Origin: Paracoccus nototheniae
Lineage (GTDB): Bacteria; Pseudomonadota; Alphaproteobacteria; Rhodobacterales; Rhodobacteraceae
Length of the DNA stretch: 64,000 bases
NCBI RefSeq assembly: GCF_004335005.1
Contig: NZ_RQRT01000002.1
Coordinates: 1 to 64,000, forward strand
Direction: 5' to 3'
Below, piece by piece: positions 16,351 through 24,043 of this stretch. The notes below the pieces were generated by a model. It was not told the DNA's origin. It worked only from the letters and a program-made list of their open reading frames with translations, and ran no database searches. Within the stretch, counting starts at the first letter, position 1. Each line of letters opens with the position of its first letter. A program made the position numbers and the translations under genes.

Positions 16351-17324
16351 CACAAGACCTCCGAAATCAGGGGGCGGCCGGCAAAATGCGCCTCCAGATT
16401 GTCGCGCAGCAACTGGCCCATGGCGTGGCGCGTCTCATGCGTGGCCGAGCCGTGATGCGGCTGCAGCAGCACGTTGTCCAGCGCCGCGAAACGGGGGTTC
16501 AGGGCGGGTTCGCCCTCGAACACGTCCAGCGCGGCGCCGCCGAGGCGACGCTGTTCCAGCGCGTCCAGCAGGGCGGCCTCGTCAACATTGGCAGCGCGAG
16601 AGATGTTGACCAGCATGCCGTCGGGGCCAAGCGCCCCGATCACCTCGGCGTCGACGATATGGCGGGTGGCGGCGGATGCGGCCAGCGCGACGAACAGCAC
16701 ATCCGATTGCGCGGCCAGCGCCACCGGATCGGCCACGAACTGCCAGTCGGGCGGGGCATCGTCATGGGGCGTGCGGGCGCCATAGGCGATCTGCATGTCG
16801 AACCCCTGCAGGCGCCGGGCGATGGCGGTGCCGATCCGGCCCAGCCCCAGAATGCCCGCGCGCTTGCCCCAGACCCGGCGCTGCAGCGGATAGGCTCCGC
16901 GGCCCGCCCATGATCCGTCCCGCACCCATCTGTCGGCGCCGGTCACGCCGCGTCCCTGTGCCAGCATCATCGCGACCGCCAGATCGGCGACATCGCCGGT
17001 CAGCACATCGGGCGTGTTCGTGACCCGGATGCCGCGCGCGCGGGCCGCGTCCAGATCGACCGCATCGGTGCCCACGCCATAGACGCTGATGATCTCCAGC
17101 TGCGGGCAGGCGGCGATCATCGCGGCACCCGCGCCCAACTCTCCTCTTGTGGCGATGGCGCGGATATGGGGGCCGTGCCGGGCCATGAAGGCGGCGCGAT
17201 CATCGGCCTGAAACAGGCGGTGCATGGTGAACCGGGCGTCCAGCGGACCCTGATCCCATGCGGGATAGGGGCCGGTCTGCAGGATCTGGGGCAAGATCTG
17301 GGGCAGGATCTGGGACTGGGTCAT
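16350..17324 (-). CDS. D-2-hydroxyacid dehydrogenase, 2-ketogluconate reductase type
   Basis: 324 residues of the NAD(P)-dependent 2-hydroxyacid dehydrogenase family. LGLGRIGTAIARRL is the dinucleotide fold. The Arg-Glu-His catalytic set is visible as NISRAAN, VFEGEP and LLQPHHGSATHETR. Given the idonate/gluconate neighbours it probably reduces 2-ketogluconate or another 2-keto sugar acid to the hydroxyacid in the cytosol. The first dozen residues are a repeat (QILPQILPQIL) coded by three 12-bp units, so an ATG just after it was considered, but no better start exists. First gene of the arm, divergent from idnO. Confidence 0.85.
   Translation of the reverse strand: MTQSQILPQILPQILQTGPYPAWDQGPLDARFTMHRLFQADDRAAFMARHGPHIRAIATRGELGAGAAMIAACPQLEIISVYGVGTDAVDLDAARARGIRVTNTPDVLTGDVADLAVAMMLAQGRGVTGADRWVRDGSWAGRGAYPLQRRVWGKRAGILGLGRIGTAIARRLQGFDMQIAYGARTPHDDAPPDWQFVADPVALAAQSDVLFVALAASAATRHIVDAEVIGALGPDGMLVNISRAANVDEAALLDALEQRRLGGAALDVFEGEPALNPRFAALDNVLLQPHHGSATHETRHAMGQLLRDNLEAHFAGRPLISEVL
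17280..17315 (-). repeat. Three 12-bp tandem repeats within the 5' coding end
   Basis: Units 17280-17291, 17292-17303 and 17304-17315 differ at only one or two bases each and encode repeated Gln-Ile-Leu-Pro. Slippage here would change the N-terminus in four-residue steps without a frameshift. Confidence 0.8.
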
Positions 17325-17345
17325 GGCGTCTCCGGGCGGCGTGGC

Positions 17346-17374
17346 TTGACAGGGATTGGTATCGATACCATAAC
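17346..17374 (+). promoter_or_regulatory. Sigma-70-type promoter for the idnO-gntK operon
   Basis: A perfect -35 TTGACA (17346-17351) is separated by 17 bases from CATAAC (17369-17374). It is 61 bases before the idnO start. The spacer contains the LacI-type operator, which suits repression by blocking RNA polymerase. Confidence 0.7.
17357..17370. promoter_or_regulatory. LacI/GntR-type operator between idnO and the reductase gene
   Basis: TGGTATCGATACCA is a perfect 14-bp palindrome with a central CG, the pattern bound by LacI-family repressors. It sits in the promoter spacer. A close relative lies in the promoter of the TRAP operon at 23902-23919, and a LacI-type gene is 2.7 kb away. Confidence 0.8.
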
Positions 17375-17435
17375 CAGTTGACGCCCGCCCTGTCGAGAGG
17401 CAACTGTAGGGCCGGGCGGGATATCGGAGGACATC

Positions 17436-18191
17436 ATGAGCCACGCAATTTTCGATCTGACCGGGCGCCGCGCGCTGATCACCGGTTCCTCGCAGGGGAT
17501 CGGGCTGGCTTTGGCACGGGGTCTGGCGGATGCGGGCGCGCAGGTGGTGCTGAACGGGCGCGACGCGGCCAAGCTGGCGCAGGCGCAGGCAGGCATTCCC
17601 GGCGCGCAGGTGCTGGTCTTTGACGTGACCGACCATGCGGCGGTGCGCGCGGCGGTGGACGGGTTCGAGGCCGATCACGGCCCCATCGACATCCTTGTGA
17701 ACAATGCCGGCATGCAACACCGCGCGCCTCTGGAGGATTTCCCGGCCGATGCGTTCCAGCAATTGCTGCAGACGAATGTCGCCTCGGTCTTCAATGTGGG
17801 GCAGGCGGTGGCGCGGCACATGATCGGGCGCGGCGCGGGGCGCATCATCAATATCGCCAGCGTCCAGACGGCGCTGGCCCGGCCCTCGATCGCGCCCTAC
17901 ACGGCGACCAAGGGGGCGGTGGGCAACCTGACCAAGGGCATGGCCACGGACTGGGCGCGGCACGGGCTGACCTGCAACGCCATCGCGCCGGGCTATTTCG
18001 ACACGCCGCTGAATGCGGCGCTGGTGGCCGATCCCGAGTTCACCGCCTGGCTGGAAAAGCGCACCCCCGCAGGCCGGTGGGGCCGGGTCGGGGAACTGGT
18101 CGGGGCCTGCGTGTTTCTGGCCTCCGACGCCGCCAGCTTTGTCAACGGGCATGTGCTGTACGTCGATGGCGGCATCACGGCGTCGCTGTGA
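17436..18191 (+). CDS. idnO: gluconate 5-dehydrogenase (SDR family)
   Basis: 251 residues, classical short-chain dehydrogenase. TGSSQGIG is the cofactor motif, NNAGMQ the structural one, S (about 144) with YTATK (about 156-160) the catalytic set, and the C-terminal YVDGGITASL is normal. The start MSHAIFDLTGRRALITG closely matches gluconate 5-dehydrogenases, which reduce 5-ketogluconate to D-gluconate. It would take the product of IdnD and feed gluconokinase. A ribosome site (CGGAGG) precedes ATG. Its stop overlaps the gntK start (TGATG), so the genes are coupled. Confidence 0.88.
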   Translation: MSHAIFDLTGRRALITGSSQGIGLALARGLADAGAQVVLNGRDAAKLAQAQAGIPGAQVLVFDVTDHAAVRAAVDGFEADHGPIDILVNNAGMQHRAPLEDFPADAFQQLLQTNVASVFNVGQAVARHMIGRGAGRIINIASVQTALARPSIAPYTATKGAVGNLTKGMATDWARHGLTCNAIAPGYFDTPLNAALVADPEFTAWLEKRTPAGRWGRVGELVGACVFLASDAASFVNGHVLYVDGGITASL

Positions 18192-18685
18192 TGCTGCGCG
18201 TCGTGATCATGGGTGTGTCGGGGACCGGCAAGACCAGCGTCGGGCACGCGCTGTCGGCGCGTTTGGGCATTCCCTATCTGGACGGCGACGATCTGCATCC
18301 GGCGGCGAATGTGGCCAGGATGGCGGCGGGCATTCCGCTGACCGATGACGACCGCTGGCCGTGGCTGGACCGGGTCGCCGCGATGCTGGCGGACCGCCCG
18401 CCGGTCATCATCGGATGCTCTGCCCTGCGCCGCGTCTATCGCGACCGGCTGCGGGCGGGGGCGGGGGGCGCGGTGCAGTTCCTGCATCTGACCGGCCCGC
18501 GCGACATTATCGCCGCCCGCATGGCCCTGCGTCAGGGGCATTACATGCCCACCGCCCTGCTGGACAGTCAGCTCGCCACGCTGGAACCGCCCACCGCGCT
18601 TGAGGCGACGCCGCTGGACATCACCCTGCCGCTGGAGGCGCTGGTCGAGGCCGCCGCCCAGGCCCTGCACAAGGATCACCCATGA
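18191..18685 (+). CDS. gntK: gluconokinase
   Basis: 164 residues, the standard length of GntK-type gluconokinases. The P-loop GVSGTGKT (residues 8-15), DGDDLHP, the GIPLTDDDRWPWL segment and the Q-GHYMP motif are all family signatures. It phosphorylates D-gluconate with ATP to 6-phosphogluconate, the entry to the Entner-Doudoroff and pentose-phosphate routes. Translationally coupled to idnO upstream and to the hydroxyacid dehydrogenase gene downstream (ATGA at 18682-18685). Confidence 0.95.
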   Translation: MLRVVIMGVSGTGKTSVGHALSARLGIPYLDGDDLHPAANVARMAAGIPLTDDDRWPWLDRVAAMLADRPPVIIGCSALRRVYRDRLRAGAGGAVQFLHLTGPRDIIAARMALRQGHYMPTALLDSQLATLEPPTALEATPLDITLPLEALVEAAAQALHKDHP

Positions 18686-19635
18686 CCCTGCCCGAATTTC
18701 TGACCAAAGCCGAATCCCTGACCAAAGCCGACGCGACGGATGCCGCGCCCCGCACCGTCGCCCTGATCGGGGCAGGCGCCATGGGCGGTGCCATCGGTGC
18801 CCGGCTGGCCCAGACCGGCACCATCCTGCGCGTCTTCGACCGCAACCCCGCGCAGATGGCGCCGCTGAGCGCCCTTGGCGCCACCGCGACCGCCAGCGCC
18901 GCCGAGGCCGCAACAGGCGCATCCGCCATCATCTTGTCCCTGAACGCGCCGCAGATCGTGCATGCGGCGGTCTTCGGCCCCGGCGGCGTGGCCGAAGGCG
19001 CGGCACCCGGCACGCTGATCATCGACATGTCCTCGATCGATCCGACCGCCACGCAGGATCTGGCGCGCGAGGCCGGCGCGCGCGGGCTGCGATGGGTGGA
19101 CAGCCCGCTGTCGGGCGGGGCGCCCAAGGCCGCCACCGGCCAGCTGACCCTGATGCAGGGCGGGGCGCCGGGCGACGTGGCCGAGGCGCAGCAGGTGCTG
19201 GCCCGGGTCGCCGCGAACCAGACCCGGATGGGCGATGCGGGGGCGGGCCAGACGACCAAGCTGATCAATCAGGTGCTGTGCGGGCTGAACTTTCTGGCCG
19301 TGGCCGAGGCGACCGCCCTGGCCGAGGCGGCGGGCGTCGATGCCGCCGCCATCCCCGCAGCGCTGGCCGGGGGCCGCGCCGACAGCGCCATCCTGCAGGA
19401 ATACATGCCCCGGTTCAGCGCCCGCGATTACCGCCCCACGGGCCGGATCGACAATATGGTCAAGGATCTGAACGGCGCACAGGATCTGGCGCGGCTGTCC
19501 CACACCCCCATGCCGCTGACCGCGCTTTGTGCCGAGGTTCATCGCCTGCTGACCGCCAAGGGCCTGGGCGATCAGGATCAGGCCGCGCTGATGGAATTCT
19601 TCCCCAACCCGCTTGCCAGAGAGGCCACCCGATGA
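18682..19635 (+). CDS. NAD(P)-dependent beta-hydroxyacid dehydrogenase (HIBADH / tartronate-semialdehyde reductase family)
   Basis: 317 residues. The Rossmann motif ALIGAGAMGGAIG, the substrate motif DSPLSGGAPKA and the catalytic lysine region GQTTKLINQ place it in the 3-hydroxyisobutyrate / 6-phosphogluconate dehydrogenase-like family. The exact substrate is unclear. In a gluconate cluster it could reduce tartronate semialdehyde or oxidise a sugar acid. The first 25 residues are a non-conserved extension containing a duplicated LTKA element. Coupled by 4-base overlaps to gntK upstream and the small barrel protein downstream. Confidence 0.8.
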   Translation: MTLPEFLTKAESLTKADATDAAPRTVALIGAGAMGGAIGARLAQTGTILRVFDRNPAQMAPLSALGATATASAAEAATGASAIILSLNAPQIVHAAVFGPGGVAEGAAPGTLIIDMSSIDPTATQDLAREAGARGLRWVDSPLSGGAPKAATGQLTLMQGGAPGDVAEAQQVLARVAANQTRMGDAGAGQTTKLINQVLCGLNFLAVAEATALAEAAGVDAAAIPAALAGGRADSAILQEYMPRFSARDYRPTGRIDNMVKDLNGAQDLARLSHTPMPLTALCAEVHRLLTAKGLGDQDQAALMEFFPNPLAREATR

Positions 19636-19970
19636 TCACCCGCTTTGCCCTGTTCGAGGGCCGCATCCATGACGGCCAGACAAAGGCCTTTCGTCAGGCG
19701 ATCCTGGACCGGGTGCTGCCCGAATGGAACGCCTTTCCCGGCGCGCTGGCCGTGCGGGTGAATTTTGCCGAGGCCCGTGACGAGGGCGCGCCGGAATTCC
19801 CGATGATCCTGGCGATCAGCTATCCCGATCTGGCGGCGGTCGAGGCGGCTTTGGCCAGCCCGGTGCGCGCCCGTGCCAAGGCCGCGACCGAGGCCGTGCT
19901 GGCGCAGTACTTTGACGGCCGCATCCATCACCATGTGACCACCGCGCATGACCATGATCTGACCGCTTGA
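19632..19970 (+). CDS. small dimeric alpha-beta barrel (EthD/Dabb-like) protein
   Basis: 112 residues. Size, the FPGALAVRVNF strand and the overall alternation suggest a ferredoxin-like dimeric alpha-beta barrel of the EthD or stress-responsive Dabb type. A His-rich stretch (RIHHHVTTAHDHD) forms the C-terminus and might bind a metal. The function is unknown. It is the last gene of the idnO operon, overlapping the previous stop by four bases, so it probably takes part in sugar-acid catabolism, perhaps as an isomerase or small binding protein. Confidence 0.6.
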   Translation: MITRFALFEGRIHDGQTKAFRQAILDRVLPEWNAFPGALAVRVNFAEARDEGAPEFPMILAISYPDLAAVEAALASPVRARAKAATEAVLAQYFDGRIHHHVTTAHDHDLTA

Positions 19971-19979
19971 AAAGCCCCG

Positions 19980-20006
19980 CGATCCCGCTCTAGTGGCGGG
20001 ATCGTT
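19980..20006 (+). terminator. Terminator hairpin after the idnO operon
   Basis: A 9-bp perfect stem (19980-19988 with 19996-20004) follows the last gene of the operon by nine bases. The right arm runs into GTTACCATC, which is one half of the LacI-type operator sequence, so the hairpin may overlap an autoregulatory half-site. Confidence 0.6.
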
Positions 20007-20041
20007 ACCATCACGCCCCCGCCCGTCAGAAAGCCCCGCCA

Positions 20042-21058
20042 TTGCCCCGCCGCGCGCCCACCATGATCGACATCGCCCGTCTGGCGGGGGTGTCGCCGAT
20101 GACCGTAAGCCGCGCCTTCAAGGCCGACGGCACGGTCAGCGAGGCGGCGCAGGCCGCGGTGATGAAGGCCGCCGAGGAACTGGGCTATGTGTTCGACAGC
20201 ACCGCATCGGCCCTGCGGTCGCAGCGCTCGGATTTCGTGGCGGTGACGATCCCCTCGATCAACAACGCCAACTTTGCCGACACGCTGCGCGGACTGTCCG
20301 AAGGCTTGCGCGCGCGGGGCCTGCAGATCCTGTTGGGCTATACCGATTACGACGTACTGGCCGAGGAAACGCTGATCGCCCAGCTGCTGCGCCGCCGCCC
20401 CGAGGCGATGGTCGTCACCGGCGGCACCCATACCGACCGCGCCCGCGCCCTGCTGGACAAGGCCGCCATTCCGGTGGTCGAGATCTGGGATCTGCCCGCC
20501 CGGCCCATCGGCCATGTGGTGGGCTTTTCCAATGCCGCCGCGATGGGCGCAGTGGTCGATCATCTGGTGGCCGAGGGTCGGCGTCGCATCGCCTTCATCG
20601 GCGGCGACGCGGCCCGCGACACCCGCGGCACCGACCGCAGGCGGGGGTTTGTCGCCGCGATGGATCGCCATGGGCTGGATGCGACGCGGCTGATCGATGC
20701 CGGCCCGCCGCCGATCTCGATGGCCGAAGGCGCGGCGGCGATGGCCGATCTGCTGGCGCGCCTGCCCGATACCGATGCGGTGGTCTGCGTGTCCGACCTG
20801 TCGGCCTTTGGCGCGCTTACCGAATGCCAGAGGCAGGGCATCGCCGTTCCCGACCGCGTCGCGGTGGCAGGCTTTGGCGATTACGAGATCGCCGCGATCT
20901 GCGTACCCCCCCTGACCACGATCAACCCCTTTCCCCACCGCATCGGGCAAGAGGCCGCAGCCCTGATCCTGCAGGCGCTGGACGGGAAATTGACCGCCGC
21001 AACCACGATGCGGATCACACCCGAATTGCGGGTCAGAACCAGCAGCGACGGGGCCTGA
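20042..21058 (+). CDS. LacI-family transcriptional regulator of the idonate/gluconate genes
   Basis: 338 residues. The N-terminal helix-turn-helix reads MIDIARLAGVSPMTVSRAFKADG, followed by the hinge and a periplasmic-binding-protein-like sensor domain ending in GFGDYEIAAICVPPLTTI. This is the GntR-type branch of LacI regulators. It presumably represses the flanking catabolic and TRAP operons by binding the TGGTAtCGaTACCA palindromes, and releases on binding a sugar acid. The start given is TTG at 20042; the ATG at 20063 gives a shorter N-terminus and is a realistic alternative. Convergent with dctP. Confidence 0.9.
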   Translation: MPRRAPTMIDIARLAGVSPMTVSRAFKADGTVSEAAQAAVMKAAEELGYVFDSTASALRSQRSDFVAVTIPSINNANFADTLRGLSEGLRARGLQILLGYTDYDVLAEETLIAQLLRRRPEAMVVTGGTHTDRARALLDKAAIPVVEIWDLPARPIGHVVGFSNAAAMGAVVDHLVAEGRRRIAFIGGDAARDTRGTDRRRGFVAAMDRHGLDATRLIDAGPPPISMAEGAAAMADLLARLPDTDAVVCVSDLSAFGALTECQRQGIAVPDRVAVAGFGDYEIAAICVPPLTTINPFPHRIGQEAAALILQALDGKLTAATTMRITPELRVRTSSDGA

Positions 21059-21061
21059 AGG

Positions 21062-21087
21062 GACCGGGGCGGACAGCCGCCCCGGTC
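21062..21087. terminator. Hairpin between convergent regulator and dctP genes
   Basis: An 11-bp perfect stem (21062-21072 with 21077-21087, loop ACAG) fills the 36-base gap between the two stops and can serve both directions. No long U-tract follows. Confidence 0.65.
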
Positions 21088-21094
21088 GCCGGGC

Positions 21095-22066
21095 TTATTC
21101 GGCGGTGATCGCGGTCACGACCGCATCGCCATTTTCGGCGATGAAGCTGTCCCAGACCGGGCGCACGGCCTCTTGGAAGGCAGCGGCATTCACGTCGCGG
21201 TTGATCTGCATGCCCTTTGATTCCAGATCGGCCAGCATCTCTTCTTCGCGGTCCTGCGCCAGATCGCGCTGCATGGCGACGGCCTCGGATGCGACCTCGG
21301 CGATCAGGGCTTGCTGATCCTCGGGCAATCCGTCGAATTTGTTCAGGTTCATGGCCAACGCCAGCGGCGAATAGGCATGCTGGGTCAGCGACAGGTAATC
21401 CTGAACCTCTTCGAACTTAAAGGATTGCACGATGCCCACCGGGTGATCCTGCGCGTCGACCACGCCGGTTTCCAGCGCGGTATACAGCTCGGCCACCGGG
21501 ATCTGCTGGGGCGTGGCGCCCAGCAGCTGGAACATGTCGGACAAGGCTTTCGAGTTGTTGACCCGCATCTGCAGCCCCGCGACATCGGCGGGTTCGACGA
21601 TGGGACCGCGATTGTTGGTCATGTTGCGATAGCCGTTTTCCGGATAGCCCAGCATCTTCAGCCCATGGCCTTCGAACTGGGTGCCGATCTGCTGGCCGAC
21701 CTCGCCGTCGAGCACGGCATAGGCATCGGCGCGGGTGGGAAAGATGAAGGGCAGCTCGAACGCGCCGGCATCGGGGACAAGGCCGGTCAGGTTGTTCAGG
21801 CCGGTCATCACCACATCGATGATGCCCGACCGGGTGCCGTCGACCATCGCGGTGTCATTGCCCAACTGCCCTTGGGGAAAGATCGTGACGGTGATCTCTC
21901 CGCCGCTGCGGTCCTCGAGCTGGTCCTTGAAAAAGGTCGCAAGGGTCTGTTGCAGATCGGTTTCGGGGGCGGCATGGGCCAGACGCAACGTGGTCTGGGC
22001 CTGAGCCGCGATGGCTGCCAGCGACAGGGTTGCCGCCAGACAGGTGGTGCGAAGCAAAGTGGTCAT
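21095..22066 (-). CDS. TRAP transporter DctP-type solute-binding protein (sugar-acid importer)
   Basis: 323 residues with a signal peptide (about 1-23, AQA-QT). TTLRLAHAAPETD, the carboxylate-binding arginine in AGLQMRVNNS and ALETGVVDAQDHP are DctP family features. It binds a carboxylate in the periplasm and hands it to the DctQM permease encoded just upstream. The shared operator and neighbours suggest idonate, gluconate or ketogluconate as ligand. A strong ribosome site (GGGAGGAACTG) precedes ATG 22066. It is the last gene of a Q-M-P operon, whereas most others begin with dctP. Confidence 0.92.
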   Translation of the reverse strand: MTTLLRTTCLAATLSLAAIAAQAQTTLRLAHAAPETDLQQTLATFFKDQLEDRSGGEITVTIFPQGQLGNDTAMVDGTRSGIIDVVMTGLNNLTGLVPDAGAFELPFIFPTRADAYAVLDGEVGQQIGTQFEGHGLKMLGYPENGYRNMTNNRGPIVEPADVAGLQMRVNNSKALSDMFQLLGATPQQIPVAELYTALETGVVDAQDHPVGIVQSFKFEEVQDYLSLTQHAYSPLALAMNLNKFDGLPEDQQALIAEVASEAVAMQRDLAQDREEEMLADLESKGMQINRDVNAAAFQEAVRPVWDSFIAENGDAVVTAITAE

Positions 22067-22091
22067 CAGTTCCTCCCTCAAGGATATCAGG

Positions 22092-23372
22092 TCAGCCGCC
22101 CATGAAGCGGGCGGGCACGGTGATCAGTTGCGGAAACAGGATGAACAGGCCCAGCAGGACGACATAGCCCAGAACAAAGGGCCCGACGCCGCGCACGGCC
22201 TGGCTCATGGGGACGCGGCCCACGCCGCAGACGACGTTCAGGACCGTGCCCACCGGCGGCGTGATCAGGCCGATGGAACAGTTCAGGATGAACATCAGCC
22301 CGAAATAGACCTCGTCGATGCCCGCCATGCGCACGACGGGCATCAGCAGCGGCACAAGGATCAGGACGGTCGGCGACAGGTCCATCACCATGCCCACGCA
22401 CAGGACCAGCACCATGATGACCAGCATCAGCAGGCGCGGGCTGTCGATCAGCGGCTGCAGCAGGGCGGCCAGCTGCTGGGGCAGTTGCGCCACCGTGATC
22501 AGCCATGCGGCGACCATGGCGCAGCCGACAAGGAACATGACCATCGCGGTGGACCGCCCGGCATGGATCAGCACCTCGACAAAGCCCCGCAGCGTCATCT
22601 CGCGATAGACCACGGTCGAGATGACGATGGCATAGACGGCGGCAACCACGGCGGCCTCGGTGGGCGTGAAGGCGCCGGAGCGGATGCCGCCGATGATGAT
22701 GACCGGCAGCAGCAGCGCCCAGATCCCTTCGCGCAAAGCCTTCCAGCGTTGGGCGGGGCTGGCCTTGGGCAGCGTCTCGATTTCCTCGCCGCGCATGATC
22801 AGGGTCCAGATGGTGACCAGCACGGCGGCCATCATCAGCCCCGGCGCGATCCCCGCCAGAAACAGCTTGGCGATCGAGATATTGCCCGCCACCCCCACCA
22901 GGATCAGCGGCAGCGAGGGCGGGATGATCGGTGCGATGATCCCGCCCGAGGCCAGAAGGCCCAGACTGCGCCCCTCGGGATAGCCCGCCTTGCGCATCAT
23001 CGGATACAGGATCGACACCAGCGCCGCCGCATCGGCCACCGCCGATCCCGACAGGCCCGCCAGCACGATGGCGGTCAGGATCGCGACATAGCCCAGACCC
23101 CCGCGCCGGTGCCCGACCAGCGCCATGGCCAGCGCGACGATGCGGGTGGACAGCCCGCCCCGCGACATGACCTCGCCCGCGACCAGAAAGAACGGCACCG
23201 CCAGCAGCGGAAAGCTGTCCACCCCATTGATCAGCGATTGCGCCAGAATATCGGCGCTGAACAGGTTCATGTGCAGCATCAGCGCCATCGACGACAGCAG
23301 CAGCGAAAACGCCACTGGCAGGCCCGCCAGAATGCCGATGAACAGCACGCCCAGAAAAATGATCAGGGTCAT
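22092..23372 (-). CDS. TRAP transporter large permease DctM
   Basis: 426 residues with about 12 membrane helices. The start MTLIIFLGVLFIGILAGLPVAFSL, the FFLVAGEVMSRGG and GLSGSAVADAAALVSI segments, and the closing ITPPVGTVLNVVCG are typical DctM. It is the ion-coupled transport subunit for the solute carried by DctP. The ATG at 23372 is one base from the end of dctQ, so the two are coupled. Confidence 0.95.
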   Translation of the reverse strand: MTLIIFLGVLFIGILAGLPVAFSLLLSSMALMLHMNLFSADILAQSLINGVDSFPLLAVPFFLVAGEVMSRGGLSTRIVALAMALVGHRRGGLGYVAILTAIVLAGLSGSAVADAAALVSILYPMMRKAGYPEGRSLGLLASGGIIAPIIPPSLPLILVGVAGNISIAKLFLAGIAPGLMMAAVLVTIWTLIMRGEEIETLPKASPAQRWKALREGIWALLLPVIIIGGIRSGAFTPTEAAVVAAVYAIVISTVVYREMTLRGFVEVLIHAGRSTAMVMFLVGCAMVAAWLITVAQLPQQLAALLQPLIDSPRLLMLVIMVLVLCVGMVMDLSPTVLILVPLLMPVVRMAGIDEVYFGLMFILNCSIGLITPPVGTVLNVVCGVGRVPMSQAVRGVGPFVLGYVVLLGLFILFPQLITVPARFMGG

Positions 23373-23373
23373 G

Positions 23374-23862
23374 TCAATGCTCCGGTGGGCGGGTGCCGGC
23401 GGGACCACGGTCGGGACCGAAGATCCGCACCAGCGCCACCGCCGCCATCAGCGCCGCCGAGACGACGCCCGACAGATACAACAGCCCCGAGGGCAGGCCG
23501 GTCAGCTGCGAGATATTGTTCCAGTTGGCCAGCGTCTGCCGCCATGCCCCCACGAACAGCATGATCACCGCGACCAGCACGATGGCCCAGCAGATCCGCC
23601 GCAGGATGGGGACAAAGCGCGGCATCAGCGCCTCGGAAAATTCGGACAGTTGCAGATGTTCACCCCGGCGCAGCACCACGGCGGCGCCCAGCATGACGAC
23701 CCAGACAAACCACAGGCGCGACAGCTCGATCGTGACGCGCAGCCCGCTGGAAAAGCCATAGCGCATGACGACGTTCAGAAAGACCAGCGCGATCATCCCC
23801 GCCAGCAACACGGCCATGATGATGTCGATGGCGCGCCACAGCGCCTCGATGGCAGCCCGCAT
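23374..23862 (-). CDS. TRAP transporter small permease DctQ
   Basis: 162 residues with four membrane helices. The LNVVMRYGFSSGLRVTIELSRLWFVWVVMLGAAV stretch is the DctQ family core. It pairs with DctM in the inner membrane. The ATG at 23862 has a good ribosome site (GGGGAGGATCTTC). It is the first gene of the Q-M-P operon, 41 bases downstream of a promoter with a LacI-type operator. Confidence 0.92.
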   Translation of the reverse strand: MRAAIEALWRAIDIIMAVLLAGMIALVFLNVVMRYGFSSGLRVTIELSRLWFVWVVMLGAAVVLRRGEHLQLSEFSEALMPRFVPILRRICWAIVLVAVIMLFVGAWRQTLANWNNISQLTGLPSGLLYLSGVVSAALMAAVALVRIFGPDRGPAGTRPPEH

Positions 23863-23901
23863 GAAGATCCTCCCCCCTCGAAAGCATCCGTTCCTGGCAG
23901 C

Positions 23902-23919
23902 AATGATATCGTTACCATT
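23902..23919. promoter_or_regulatory. LacI-type operator in the promoter of the TRAP operon
   Basis: AATGATATCGTTACCATT is an imperfect 18-bp palindrome (7 of 9 positions) with a central CG. Its half-sites match those of the perfect operator at 17357-17370. It overlaps the -10 element and most of the spacer of the dctQMP promoter. Confidence 0.75.
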
Positions 23920-23930
23920 GGGTCTGTCAA
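23903..23930 (-). promoter_or_regulatory. Sigma-70-type promoter for the dctQMP operon
   Basis: Read on the minus strand, TTGACA (23930-23925) is followed after 16 bases by TATCAT (23908-23903), 41 bases before the dctQ start. Both elements are near consensus and the operator lies across the spacer and -10. Confidence 0.72.
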
Positions 23931-24043
23931 GGGTCCATGCGCGCTGTCCGAGAGGCGCGGTCGGGGAGGGGGCAGATGGGAAGCATCGGGGCAGGGTGCC
24001 CCGGTCGGGTTGCGGTCGGGTCGCCGTCAGGCCCCGGTCAGGC

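Noticed and set aside
17280..17315. CRISPR-like or satellite repeat
   Set aside because: Only three 12-bp units, no spacers, in frame within a coding sequence.
22011..23564. Long open frame on the plus strand opposite the dctM gene, rich in Gln, His and Arg
   Set aside because: It is antisense to a clear TRAP permease; its composition is the usual shadow of GC-rich codons and it has no ribosome site or recognisable domain.
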